From Amycolatopsis mediterranei (GTDB lineage: Bacteria; Actinomycetota; Actinomycetes; Mycobacteriales; Pseudonocardiaceae), in assembly GCF_026017845.1 (NCBI RefSeq), contig NZ_CP100416.1, positions 8,244,628-8,308,627 of the forward strand: DNA of 64,000 nt, in the 5' to 3' direction. Positions 34,023-42,331 of this stretch are shown piece after piece. Under the pieces are notes generated by a model. The model did not search any database, had not been told where the DNA came from, and was given only the letters and a program-made list of their open reading frames with translations. The position numbers were made by a program, and so were the translations under genes. Position 1 is the first letter of the stretch. Every line of letters starts with the position of its first letter.

Positions 34023-34658
34023 TCAACCGGCGCGGGCAATCCGCTTGGTCGCCACGACCGCGAGCGGGTCGTTCCCGGCGATCACCTCGGCGAGCTCGAG
34101 CGCGCCTTCCAGTGCCCCACCCTCTTCGGTGAGCCGGTTGACCAGACCGATCTCCGCGGCCCGCTCGGCACCGATCGGCTCGCCGGTCAGCAGCAGCTCC
34201 AGCGCGATCGCGGACGGAACACGCCGCGGCAGCAGCATGGCCGCCCCCGCCCTGGCCACCAGGGCCCGCTTGACCTCGGGCACCCCCATCCTGGCCGTCC
34301 GCGCCGCGACGACGAGATCGCAGGCGAGCAGGAGTTCGAACCCCCCGGCGAGCGCCCACCCCTCGACGGCGCCGATCAGCGGCTTCCGCGGCGGGGTCAT
34401 GGTGATCCCGCACAGGCCGCGACCTTCGATGGAGGGGCTTTCGCCGCGCAGGAAGGCCTTCAGGTCCATCCCCGCGGAGAACGTCCCACCGCCACCCGTG
34501 AGGACGCCGGCGCGCAGGTCGTCCGACGCGTCGAGCTCGTCGACCGCGGCGGCCACCGCCTCGGCGACCCCGGCGTTCAGCGCGTTCCTTACCGAGGGAC
34601 GGTTGATCGTGACGACCTGGACGGCGCCGTGGCGTTCGACGAGGACTTCGTCCGGCAC
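34023..34658 (-). pseudogene. C-terminally truncated enoyl-CoA hydratase paralogue
   Basis: Crotonase of 211 aa, nearly identical in plan to the 254-aa crotonase at 11551 (PDEVLVERHGAVQVVTINRP; GWALAGGFELLLACD; MGVPEVKRAL) but stopping at KRIARAG. About 40 residues of the C-terminal helical region, used for oligomerisation and for covering the acyl site, are missing. Both catalytic Glu residues are retained, so residual activity is possible. The stop lies 9 nt from the neighbouring promoter motif, consistent with a duplication followed by deletion. Start is GTG at 34658 behind GGGAGGG. Confidence 0.7.
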
Positions 34659-34686
34659 ATGCCCTCCCTCGCGGGGTTCCGATCGA

Positions 34687-34700
34687 TTCAGCATACTGCC
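34687..34700 (+). promoter_or_regulatory. TTCAGCATACTG palindrome-like site
   Basis: TTCAGCATACTGCC resembles the 14-mers at 40724 (TTCAGTGTACTGAA) and 53186 (TTCAGTGTATTCAA). It lies 17 nt upstream of the TATACT -10 box, where a -35 box or operator would be. Confidence 0.4.
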
Positions 34701-34713
34701 CACTGGAGCTAAT

Positions 34714-34728
34714 GCGTATACTGAATTG
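34714..34728 (+). promoter_or_regulatory. TATACT -10 of a leaderless acyl-CoA dehydrogenase mRNA
   Basis: GCGTATACTGAATTG ends directly at the ATG (34729). TATACT (34717-34722) is spaced exactly 6 nt from the ATG, and no Shine-Dalgarno sequence is close, so transcription probably starts at the A of the ATG. Confidence 0.6.
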
Positions 34729-35877
34729 ATGCGTCGCACGCTGTTCACGCAAGATCACGAAGACTTCCGCCTCCTGGTCCGCGAATTCCTCGCCCGTGAG
34801 GTCGTCCCGGTGTACGAGGACTGGCGCCAGGCCGGTCTCGTCCCCCGCGAACTGTTCACCGCGCTGGGCAAGCTCGGCATCCTCGGCACGGCCGTCCCCG
34901 AGGAGTACGGCGGCGGTGGCCAGGACGACTACCGGTACAACGTGGTCATCCAGGAGGAGTGTGCCCGCGCGGTCGTGACGCTGGGCGGACTGCGCACCCA
35001 CCTGGACGTCGTCGTCCCGTACTTCCTGGGGCTGGCGGACGCCGGGCAGCGCGAACGCTGGTTCCCCGGACTGGCTTCCGGAGAGCTGTACACCGCGATC
35101 GCGATGAGCGAACCGGGGACGGGCTCGGACCTCGCGGGCATCGCGACGACGGCGGTTCGCGACGGCGACCATTACGTGCTCAACGGCGCCAAGACGTTCA
35201 TCACCGGCGGGTACCACGCCGACCTCGTGATCGTCGTCGCCCGCACCTCGACCGATCCGGGCGACCGGCGCCACGGCCTGACGCTGCTCGTGGTGGCGAA
35301 GGACCTGCCCGGGTTCACCGTGGGACGCAAGCTGGACAAGCTCGGGCTGACCGTCCAGGACACCGTCGAACTGTCCTTCGCCGACGTCCGTGTCCCGGTC
35401 GCCGACCGGCTCGGCGAGGAAGGCGCGGCGTTCTCCTACCTCGGCCGGAACCTCGCACAGGAGCGGCTGGCCATCACGGTCGGCGCGGTCGCCCAGTCCC
35501 GGGCCGCCATCGACCTGACCATCGCCTACGTCCGGAACCGGAAGGTCTTCGGGCAGCCGGTCGCGCACTTCCAGAACACGAAGTTCGAGCTCGCGGCGAT
35601 GGCGGCTGAACTCGAGGCCGCGCAAGCGATGCTCGACGCCGCGGTCACGGCCCACGTCGCCGGCGAGCTGAGCGCCGTGGACGCGGCCAAGGCCAAGCTG
35701 TTCTGCACCGAGGTGCAGGGCCGGGTGGTCGACCGCTGCCTCCAGCTGCACGGCGGCTACGGCTACATCCTCGAATACCCGATCGCCCGGCTGTACGCCG
35801 ACGCCCGGGTGAGCCGCATCTACGGCGGCACCAGCGAAGTCATGAAGACCATCATCAGCAAATCCTTGGGCCTGTAA
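34729..35877 (+). CDS. Acyl-CoA dehydrogenase (canonical)
   Basis: Acyl-CoA dehydrogenase of 382 aa. It has PEEYGGGGQDDYRYNVV, AIAMSEPGTGSDLAGI, NGAKTFITGGYHADLVIVVA, LQLHGGYGYILEYPIARLYAD and ARVSRIYGGTSEVMKTIISK with the catalytic-base Glu region, so it is complete and probably homotetrameric. The ATG at 34729 is set by the leaderless promoter geometry. Long in-frame upstream sequence overlapping the minus-strand crotonase is rejected as coding. Confidence 0.93.
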   Translation: MRRTLFTQDHEDFRLLVREFLAREVVPVYEDWRQAGLVPRELFTALGKLGILGTAVPEEYGGGGQDDYRYNVVIQEECARAVVTLGGLRTHLDVVVPYFLGLADAGQRERWFPGLASGELYTAIAMSEPGTGSDLAGIATTAVRDGDHYVLNGAKTFITGGYHADLVIVVARTSTDPGDRRHGLTLLVVAKDLPGFTVGRKLDKLGLTVQDTVELSFADVRVPVADRLGEEGAAFSYLGRNLAQERLAITVGAVAQSRAAIDLTIAYVRNRKVFGQPVAHFQNTKFELAAMAAELEAAQAMLDAAVTAHVAGELSAVDAAKAKLFCTEVQGRVVDRCLQLHGGYGYILEYPIARLYADARVSRIYGGTSEVMKTIISKSLGL

Positions 35878-35886
35878 GGGGTTGGC

Positions 35887-36648
35887 ATGCACATCGAGGG
35901 TTCCTCGGCACTGGTCACCGGCGGCGCGTCCGGGCTCGGCCTGGCCACCGCGCGCCAGATCGTCGGCCGCGGCGGCCGGGTGGTCATCGCCGACCTCTCC
36001 GAAGAACTGGGGGCCAAGGCGGTCGCCGACCTCGGCGACGCCGCCCGGTTCGTGCGGGCGGACGTCACCGACGAGACGGCGGTAAAAGCCGCCCTCGACG
36101 CCGCGAGCCCGCTCCGGTTCGCCGTGCACTGCGCCGGCCGCGGCGGCGACCGCACCCGGATCCTCGGCAAGGACGGCCGCCCCGGCGACCTCACGACGTT
36201 CGCCGAGGTCGTGCGAATCAACTTGATCGGCACCTACAACATCCTGCGCCTGGCCGCCGCCCGCATCGCGGAGAACGACACCCTCGACGACGGCGACCGC
36301 GGAGCCATCGTGCTGACCGCGTCCGTCGCCGCGTTCGACGGCCAGATCGGGCAGACTTCTTACAGCGCCTCCAAAGCCGGTGTGCACGGTCTTACCCTCG
36401 TCGCGGCCCGGGACCTGGCGAGCCGGCAGATCCGGGTGAACACCATCGCCCCGGGGATCATGGACACGCCGATGCTGGGCCGCTTGCGCACCGACATCCG
36501 CGAAGGCCTGGCGGCCTCGGTACCCCACCCGAAGCGGCTCGGCGACCCGGACGACTTCGCCCGCCTCGCTGTCGAGATGCTCGAAAACCCTTATCTGAAC
36601 GGCCAGACCGTCCGGCTCGACGGGGCCATCCGGATGGCCCCGCGCTGA
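35887..36648 (+). CDS. SDR, 3-hydroxyacyl-CoA dehydrogenase (HSD10-type)
   Basis: NAD-dependent dehydrogenase of 253 aa, paralogue of the protein at 2178. GGASGLG binds the nucleotide, TASVAAFDGQIGQTSYSASK holds the Ser and Tyr-x-x-x-Lys, and HPKRLGDPDDFARL then LNGQTVRLDGAIRMAPR is the HSD10-type tail. It forms an operon with the preceding acyl-CoA dehydrogenase (9-nt gap) and the following TetR gene (1-nt overlap). Confidence 0.9.
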   Translation: MHIEGSSALVTGGASGLGLATARQIVGRGGRVVIADLSEELGAKAVADLGDAARFVRADVTDETAVKAALDAASPLRFAVHCAGRGGDRTRILGKDGRPGDLTTFAEVVRINLIGTYNILRLAAARIAENDTLDDGDRGAIVLTASVAAFDGQIGQTSYSASKAGVHGLTLVAARDLASRQIRVNTIAPGIMDTPMLGRLRTDIREGLAASVPHPKRLGDPDDFARLAVEMLENPYLNGQTVRLDGAIRMAPR

Positions 36649-37352
36649 TGCCCGGCGAAACACGGCTCGCGCGGGCGACCCGGGAACGGCTTCTGAGCAC
36701 GGCGGAACGGATGTTCGCCGAGCGCGGCGTGCACGCGGTGTCCAACCGGCAGATCTGCGAAGCCGCCGGGCAGGGCAACAATGCCGCGGTCGGATACCAC
36801 TTCGGCACCAAGGCCGAGCTGGTCCGTGCGATCGCCAGCCGGCACTCCGCCGCGATCGACGAACTGCGCCGCCGCAGACTGGCGGGAATCGGCGGCGACG
36901 CAACTCTGCGAGACTGGATCAGCTGCCTCGTGACCCCGGTCGTCGAGCACCTCGCGGCGGCGGGCAGCTCGACGTGGTACGGCCGGTTCGGCGCGCAGAT
37001 GATGACGGACCCGGCACTTCGCCCGATCATGGTCGAAGAGTCGCTGTCGTCCCCGGCGCTGGTGCGCATCGTGGCCGGGGTGCACCGGTGCTCGCCTCCC
37101 ATGCCGGCCGGCGTGCGCGCCGAACGCGGCGACATGACCCGCCAGCTGCTGGTGCACGTGGTCGCCGACCACGAACGCGCTCTCGCCGAGGGTTCGCCCC
37201 CTCCCCGCCGGGACTGGCCGGACGTCGCGGCCGGGCTGATCGACGCCCTCACCGGCCTGTGGTCGGCACCGGTCACCGCCCCGGAGCCGGCCGACCAGGC
37301 CGGTTTCCGGCCGGAGCGGCCCGGAACAGCGCCTGCACGTCCGGCCGGCTGA
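36648..37352 (+). CDS. TetR-family transcriptional regulator
   Basis: Regulator of 234 aa with an N-terminal TetR helix-turn-helix: TRERLLSTAERMFAERGVHA, then ICEAAGQGNNAAVGYHFGTKAELV. The ligand-binding part is unassigned, but it contains SSTWYGRFGAQMMTDP, seen in regulators of acyl-CoA catabolism. Its ATG shares one base with the SDR stop, and its 3' end overlaps the converging double-ligase gene by 80 nt. It probably represses its own operon in response to an acyl-CoA. Confidence 0.9.
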   Translation: MPGETRLARATRERLLSTAERMFAERGVHAVSNRQICEAAGQGNNAAVGYHFGTKAELVRAIASRHSAAIDELRRRRLAGIGGDATLRDWISCLVTPVVEHLAAAGSSTWYGRFGAQMMTDPALRPIMVEESLSSPALVRIVAGVHRCSPPMPAGVRAERGDMTRQLLVHVVADHERALAEGSPPPRRDWPDVAAGLIDALTGLWSAPVTAPEPADQAGFRPERPGTAPARPAG

Positions 37353-40299
37353 CCTTCATCGACGGGGTGCGGGGCAGCTCGTCGACGACCCGGACCTCGG
37401 TGGGCAGGTGGTAGCGGGCGAGCCGCTCGGCCAGCCACCGCAGGAGTTCGGCGACCGGAACGCGCGCCCCGTCCCGCATCGTCACCGCCGCGACCGGCAC
37501 TTCGCCGAGCCGTTCGTCGGGGATGCCGACCGCGGACGCGTCGCGCACCGCCGGATGCGCCCGCAACGCCTCCTCGATCACGCTCGGGACGATCTTGAAG
37601 CCGCCCCGGTTGATCGCGTCGTCGGCGCGCCCGTGGACGAAGAGGAATCCGTCGTCGTCGAGGCTCGCGAGGTCGGTGGTGCGGACCCAGCCGTCGTCCG
37701 GCAGTTGCGCGCCCTTCGCCTCGAGCACGCCGGCGGTGCCGGCCGGCACCGGCTCGCCGGTCTCCCGGTCCACGATGCGCAGCGCGATGCCGCGGAACGC
37801 CCGTCCGACGCTGCCGCGCTTCGCCCCCCACCATTCCCGGTACAGCGCGAGGTCCCAGCCCGCGATCGCCCCCGCGAACTCCGTCGCGCCGTAGACCGAC
37901 AGCACCGGGACGCCGAAGCGCGCGGTGAACCGGTCGGCGTCGTCGGGAGGCAGCGGAGCCGTGCCGGACGACACCTGCTCGACCCCGTCGAACGTGTCGG
38001 CAGGCAGGTCCGACTGCAACACCATGCGCAGTGCGGTCGGCGCCAGCCGGACGCGCCGCGGCCGGGTCCGGCGCACGAGGGCGGCCCATTTGCGGACGTC
38101 GAACCGCTCCAGCAGCGCCGTCGGCAATCCGGCCGCCACGTTGGCGATTGCGAAGTACAGCCCACCGATGTGCACGAGCGACGTCCAGAGGATCGACGGG
38201 TGCGTGCGCAGCCGCACCTCGGGCGAGGCGACCGGCGTGCCCGACGCCTCGAACGCGGCGGTGAGCTTGCGGTAGGTCAGCTCCACCCGCTTCGGCCGCC
38301 CGGTCGTCCCGCTGGTCTGCATGAGCACCGCGACGTCGCCGCGCTCGGCCGCGCCGGGCGCGACCGTCCAGTCCGCGGGGTGGGACCGCAGCGGCCGGTC
38401 CTCTTCGCCCGTGGCGAGGGGCATTGCCGACACCCCGGCCGCCGCGGCGGCCACCCCCGGCCGAGCCCAGTCTTCCGCGCCGGCCACCACCACCTGCGGC
38501 GCCAGCGTCGTGATGTCCTCGGCCAGCGCCACGTCACCGTGGAACGGGCTGAGCGTCACCACCTGGCGCCCGGTGGCGATCACCGCGACCAGAGCGGCCA
38601 GGTGCCCCGGGCGGTTCCGCAGGACGATCCCGATCCGGTGCGCGTCCGGGGCGCCGGCTTCGGCGAGCAGCCGGTCGAGGTCGTCGACGGCGTGCCGCAG
38701 GAATGCCCACGGGTAGCTGCGGTCCTCGAAGGTCAGCGCGGTCGCCCCGGGGTCGGCGGCGAGCACCCGGCGCAGGCGGGCCGGGAGCGGCCGGTCGCCG
38801 GGGGTCGGCGTGCCCTTCGGGCCGGCCAGTCCGGCCACGATGTCACGGCGCACGAGCTTGCCGGTCGCGGTCCGGGGCAGTTCGGGCCAGCAGACGATCC
38901 GGTCCGGCGTCTTCGACCCGCGCAGGGTGGCGCGGATCGTCGCACGCAGCGCTTCGAGGTCGACGTCCGCACCGGCACGCGGTACGACGACGGCCTCGAT
39001 CCGCTGGCCCCACTCCTCGTCCGGGACCCCGACGACGACGGCGTCGAGGACATCGGGGTGCCGCAGCAGGACGTCCTCGATCTCCGCGGGGGCGATGTTC
39101 TCCGCGCCGCGGATGATGGTGTCGTCGAGCCGGCCCTCGACGTGGAGGTAGCCGTCGGCGTCGAGGCGGCCCTGGTCGCGGGTGGGGAAGAACCCCCGCT
39201 CGTCGAGCGGGGAACCGTGTCCGGCGTACTCGCCCGAGACCTGCTCGCCGCGCACCCAGATCTGGCCGGGCTCCCCCGGCGCGACGATCGCGCCAGTCTC
39301 GTTGCGGACTTCGAGGTCGATCGACGGCAGCGGCCGGCCGGCCGAACCCAGTCGCGCCCGCACCACCGGGTCGGCGCTCGCGACGGCCATCCGGTGGTCC
39401 TCCGGGCCGAGAACCGAGATGGTGGACGAGGTTTCGGTCAGTCCGTACGCGTTGACGAAGTCCACGTGCGGCCAAGCGCGCAGCGCGGTCTCGATCACCC
39501 GGACCGGCATTTTGGCGCCGCCGTAGGCCAGCGCCCGCAACGACGGCACCGACCGGTCCAGGCCTTCGGTGTCCATGAGGCGGGCCAGCATCGTGGGCAC
39601 GACCATCGCGTTCGTGACGCGCTGCGCCCGCACCAGATCGAGCCAGCCACCGGGGGTGAACTGCTCGAGGGTGAGCACGCGCCGCCCCGCGTACAGGTTC
39701 GTCAGCACGTTCGACACGGCGGCGATGTGGTACGGCGGCACGCTCATCAACGCGGCCTCGTCGGACCCGGCGCCGGCGAATTCGACGGTGCCGAGCACGT
39801 ACGAGACCAGGTTGTGGTGGTGCAGGATCACCCCTTTCGGGGCGGAGGTCGTCCCGCTCGTGTAGATCACCACCGCGGGGGCTTCCGGCTGCGGCTCGGG
39901 CTCATCCCCTTCGCCTGCTTCGCTTTCGGCCGCGGCGAGCCACTCGGCCGGGCTCCACACCGGCAGCCCGGCGCGGCCCAGCGCCCCGGCGTACGCCGGA
40001 TCGGCGATGCCCAGCGCGCGGGGGTGCTCGGCCAGCACCGCGTCGAGCTGTTCGCGGCCCAGCCGGTAGTTCAGCGGGACCAGGGGTACCCCGGCGCGGG
40101 CCGCGGCGAAGAGCGCGACCGGGAAAGCCGGACCGTTGACCGCGAGGTGGACGAGCGCGCCCGCCCCGGCCAGCTTTCGCGCCGCGCCCGCGGACAGCTC
40201 GCGCAATCTCGCGGCCGTGACACCGTCTTCCGCGCGGCCGGCCACGATCCGCTCGCCGAACCCGTCGGCTGCCATGTCCAGCAGCGTCGCGATGTTCAC
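37273..40299 (-). CDS. Tandem double ANL-family acyl-CoA synthetase (1008 aa)
   Basis: One uninterrupted frame encodes two head-to-tail adenylate-forming enzymes. Unit 1 (residues 1-490) has the P-loop YTSGTTSAPKG at 146-156, NAYGLTET near 283 and the A10 Lys in PRTATGK (K481). A Pro/Gly-rich linker (about 490-510) leads to unit 2, with its P-loop QTSGTTGRPKR at 661-671, VYGATEFAGA, and an A10 region PRTPSMKVSRPD near 985. No thiolation or condensation domain is present, so this is not an NRPS. The usual ligase length is 500-550 aa. The GTG start lies 5 nt after the stop of a 103-aa gene. Confidence 0.88.
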   Translation of the reverse strand: MNIATLLDMAADGFGERIVAGRAEDGVTAARLRELSAGAARKLAGAGALVHLAVNGPAFPVALFAAARAGVPLVPLNYRLGREQLDAVLAEHPRALGIADPAYAGALGRAGLPVWSPAEWLAAAESEAGEGDEPEPQPEAPAVVIYTSGTTSAPKGVILHHHNLVSYVLGTVEFAGAGSDEAALMSVPPYHIAAVSNVLTNLYAGRRVLTLEQFTPGGWLDLVRAQRVTNAMVVPTMLARLMDTEGLDRSVPSLRALAYGGAKMPVRVIETALRAWPHVDFVNAYGLTETSSTISVLGPEDHRMAVASADPVVRARLGSAGRPLPSIDLEVRNETGAIVAPGEPGQIWVRGEQVSGEYAGHGSPLDERGFFPTRDQGRLDADGYLHVEGRLDDTIIRGAENIAPAEIEDVLLRHPDVLDAVVVGVPDEEWGQRIEAVVVPRAGADVDLEALRATIRATLRGSKTPDRIVCWPELPRTATGKLVRRDIVAGLAGPKGTPTPGDRPLPARLRRVLAADPGATALTFEDRSYPWAFLRHAVDDLDRLLAEAGAPDAHRIGIVLRNRPGHLAALVAVIATGRQVVTLSPFHGDVALAEDITTLAPQVVVAGAEDWARPGVAAAAAGVSAMPLATGEEDRPLRSHPADWTVAPGAAERGDVAVLMQTSGTTGRPKRVELTYRKLTAAFEASGTPVASPEVRLRTHPSILWTSLVHIGGLYFAIANVAAGLPTALLERFDVRKWAALVRRTRPRRVRLAPTALRMVLQSDLPADTFDGVEQVSSGTAPLPPDDADRFTARFGVPVLSVYGATEFAGAIAGWDLALYREWWGAKRGSVGRAFRGIALRIVDRETGEPVPAGTAGVLEAKGAQLPDDGWVRTTDLASLDDDGFLFVHGRADDAINRGGFKIVPSVIEEALRAHPAVRDASAVGIPDERLGEVPVAAVTMRDGARVPVAELLRWLAERLARYHLPTEVRVVDELPRTPSMKVSRPDVQALFRAAPAGNRPGRPAPGR

Positions 40300-40304
40300 C
40301 GGGG

Positions 40305-40616
40305 TCAGTCCGAAGCCGGCAGGGGCTTGGCGCCCTTGATCGGCAGTGGGACGCCGTTCACCGCGAGCGTGCCCGGCCCCGCCTTCGTGCAGAGCAGCTC
40401 CAGGCCGAATTCGTCAGCGGCATAACGCTTGCCGAGCAGCGCGCCACCTTGCTGGGCCGGGTCGGCCGTGCCGCTGGTCCCCGCCTCCGGCCCGCGCGGG
40501 TCGACCATGGCCGCGCCACCGCAGGTGATGTCCAGCTCGTCGTCCGGGCAGCGGACCACGATCACCGTCGTCGCGTCGACCGTGCTGGTGAGCGTCTGCC
40601 CCACACGCGGCTTCAT
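40305..40616 (-). CDS. Small conserved hypothetical protein (103 aa) upstream of the double ligase
   Basis: Protein of 103 aa beginning MKPRVGQTLTSTVDATTVIVV, with scattered cysteines (VRCPDDELDITCGGA; ELLCTKAG) and no membrane segment. The ATG at 40616 has GGAGG 7 nt upstream. It is followed 5 nt later by the double ligase and is therefore cotranscribed. I do not recognise a domain; it could be a partner or a small acyl-handling protein of the ligase. Confidence 0.75.
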   Translation of the reverse strand: MKPRVGQTLTSTVDATTVIVVRCPDDELDITCGGAAMVDPRGPEAGTSGTADPAQQGGALLGKRYAADEFGLELLCTKAGPGTLAVNGVPLPIKGAKPLPASD

Positions 40617-40658
40617 ACAGCGTCCTCCGCGGATCTCGTTGTACCGGCCGGGGACCGG

Positions 40659-40677
40659 AGAAGAGTATACGATTAAG
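40659..40677 (-). promoter_or_regulatory. TATACTCTTC promoter motif of the double-ligase operon
   Basis: On the minus strand the motif reads CTTAATCGTATACTCTTCT, 43 nt upstream of the ATG at 40616. TATACT is a consensus -10 hexamer and the following CTTC repeats that of the sites at 12343 and 25567. Confidence 0.5.
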
Positions 40678-40723
40678 CTCAATCACCGCATTATTGAGCC
40701 ACATGTGCGGCTACGGCAAGAGG

Positions 40724-40737
40724 TTCAGTGTACTGAA
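40724..40737 (+). promoter_or_regulatory. Palindrome TTCAGTGTACTGAA before the plus-strand ligase
   Basis: A 14-bp near-perfect palindrome lies 11 nt upstream of the ATG at 40749 and just before the GGAGGAG ribosome site, an ideal repressor position. It continues as TTGG, giving the 11-mer TACTGAATTGG, close to the TACTGAATTG of the promoter at 34714. Confidence 0.5.
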
Positions 40738-40748
40738 TTGGAGGAGCG

Positions 40749-42326
40749 ATGCATCTGACCCGCATCGCGGACCGGACACCGGACAAGCCCGCGATCGTCC
40801 TGGCCGACGGCAGCCGGACGGTCACCTACGCCGAACTGGACCGGCGCAGCCGGCGGGTCGCCCAGCTGCTCCGGGCACGTGGGCTCGGCGTCCGCGACCA
40901 CGTCGCGCTCTTGATGGGCAACCGGCCGGAATTCCTCGAAGCGGCATGGGGCGCCCAGCGCTGTGGGCTGTACTGGACACCGGTGAACTGGCACCTCACC
41001 GCCGAGGAAGCGTCCTACGTCGTCGCGGATTGCGGCGCCCGGGCGCTGTTCGCCGCCGCCGAAACGGCCGAGCTGGCCGCCACAGTCGTCCGACACTGCC
41101 CCGAAGTCGAGTCGGCGTTCACCGTCGGCGGTGCCCGCGACGGCCTGACCGACTACGCGCGGGCGCTCGACGGCATCCCGGTCGAACCGGTGCCGGAGGA
41201 GGTCGAAGGCAGCTACTTCTTCTACTCGGCCGGCACGACCGGCCGGCCGAAAGGCATCAAGCCCGGCCACGGGTTCCCGCCGTTCGGCACCGGCCGGCCG
41301 ATCGACCACCGGATGGCCGCCGCGTTCGGATTCGGTCCGGACTCGGTGTACCTCTGCCCCGCCCCACTCCACCACGCGGCGCCGGCCGGCTGGTCGATGG
41401 GCACCCAGCGCAACGGCGGCACCGTGGTGCTGATGGAGCGGTTCGACCCGCTGGCGTGCCTGCGCGCCATCGAGCGCTTCCGCGTGACGCACGCGCAGTT
41501 CGTCCCGACCCACTTCGTGCGCCTGCTCAAGCTGCCGGAGGAGCAGCGGCACGCGTTCGACCTGTCCAGTCTCGAGGTCGTGGTCCACGCCGCCGCGCCG
41601 TGCCCGGTAGAGGTCAAGCGGCGGATGATCGACTGGCTCGGACCGAAGCTGATCGAGTTCTACTCCGGGTCCGAGGCGGTCGGCATGACGATCATCGACT
41701 CGGCGGACTGGCTGGCACACCCCGGTTCCGTCGGCCGGGCCGCGCGCGGCGTCGTGCACATCGTGGGCGAGGACGGCCGGGAACTGCCCACCGGCGAGAT
41801 CGGCACCGTCTACTTCTCCGGCGGCGGCACCTTCGAGTACCACCGGGATCCGGAGCAGACGGCGAAGGCGATCGACGAACGGGGCTGGGCCACCCTGGGC
41901 GACCTGGGCCACCTCGACGGCGACGGCTACCTCCACCTCGCCGACCGCCGGACGGACCTGGTCGTCTCCGGCGGCGTCAACATCTACCCGGCGGAGATCG
42001 AGAGCGCCCTGGTCCTGCACCCGGCCGTCGCCGACGTCGCGGTGATCGGCGTGCCCGACGCGGAACTGGGCCAGGCGGTCCTCGCCGTCGTGCAGCCGGC
42101 ACCGGGTGAGGTCGCGGACCCGGAGCTGGCCGAAGCGCTCATTGCGCACTGCCGCACGTCGCTCGCCCGCTTCAAGTGCCCTCGCGCGGTCGAGTTCGTG
42201 ACCGAACTGCCGCGGTTGCCCACGGGCAAGCTGCTGCGCCGGCGGTTGCGTGCGCAGTACGCGGGCACGGGGCCCGGTCCGGAAGCACAGCAGGCCGGCT
42301 CCCGGGAAACGCCGCGCACGCGCTGA
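40749..42326 (+). CDS. AMP-dependent acyl-CoA synthetase/ligase
   Basis: ANL ligase of 525 aa that activates a carboxylic acid to its CoA thioester. The P-loop is YSAGTTGRPKGIKPG (about residue 160), the A5 region EFYSGSEAVGMT, the A8 hinge GDLGHLDGDGYLHLADRRTDLV, and the catalytic Lys is in PRLPTGKLLRRR near the C-terminus. All core motifs are intact. The ribosome site GGAGGAG precedes the ATG by 3 nt. It is monocistronic and converges on the DoxX gene with a 5-nt gap. Confidence 0.92.
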   Translation: MHLTRIADRTPDKPAIVLADGSRTVTYAELDRRSRRVAQLLRARGLGVRDHVALLMGNRPEFLEAAWGAQRCGLYWTPVNWHLTAEEASYVVADCGARALFAAAETAELAATVVRHCPEVESAFTVGGARDGLTDYARALDGIPVEPVPEEVEGSYFFYSAGTTGRPKGIKPGHGFPPFGTGRPIDHRMAAAFGFGPDSVYLCPAPLHHAAPAGWSMGTQRNGGTVVLMERFDPLACLRAIERFRVTHAQFVPTHFVRLLKLPEEQRHAFDLSSLEVVVHAAAPCPVEVKRRMIDWLGPKLIEFYSGSEAVGMTIIDSADWLAHPGSVGRAARGVVHIVGEDGRELPTGEIGTVYFSGGGTFEYHRDPEQTAKAIDERGWATLGDLGHLDGDGYLHLADRRTDLVVSGGVNIYPAEIESALVLHPAVADVAVIGVPDAELGQAVLAVVQPAPGEVADPELAEALIAHCRTSLARFKCPRAVEFVTELPRLPTGKLLRRRLRAQYAGTGPGPEAQQAGSRETPRTR

Positions 42327-42331
42327 TCCGC

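Noticed and set aside
33640..35877. A 745-aa protein including the acyl-CoA dehydrogenase at 34729
   Set aside because: The N-terminal part overlaps two minus-strand genes and has no family signal; promoter geometry places the start at 34729.
34015..36903. Very long minus-strand open frames opposite real genes, for example here and at 1033-2157 and 21323-22912
   Set aside because: They mirror the codon-position GC bias of the plus-strand genes, are rich in Arg/Gly/Pro/His without domain motifs, and the opposite strand has clear enzymes.
37408..40425. A 1005-codon plus-strand open frame opposite the double ligase
   Set aside because: Composition is that of an antisense GC-skew artefact; no motif was seen, while the minus strand carries two full sets of ANL motifs.
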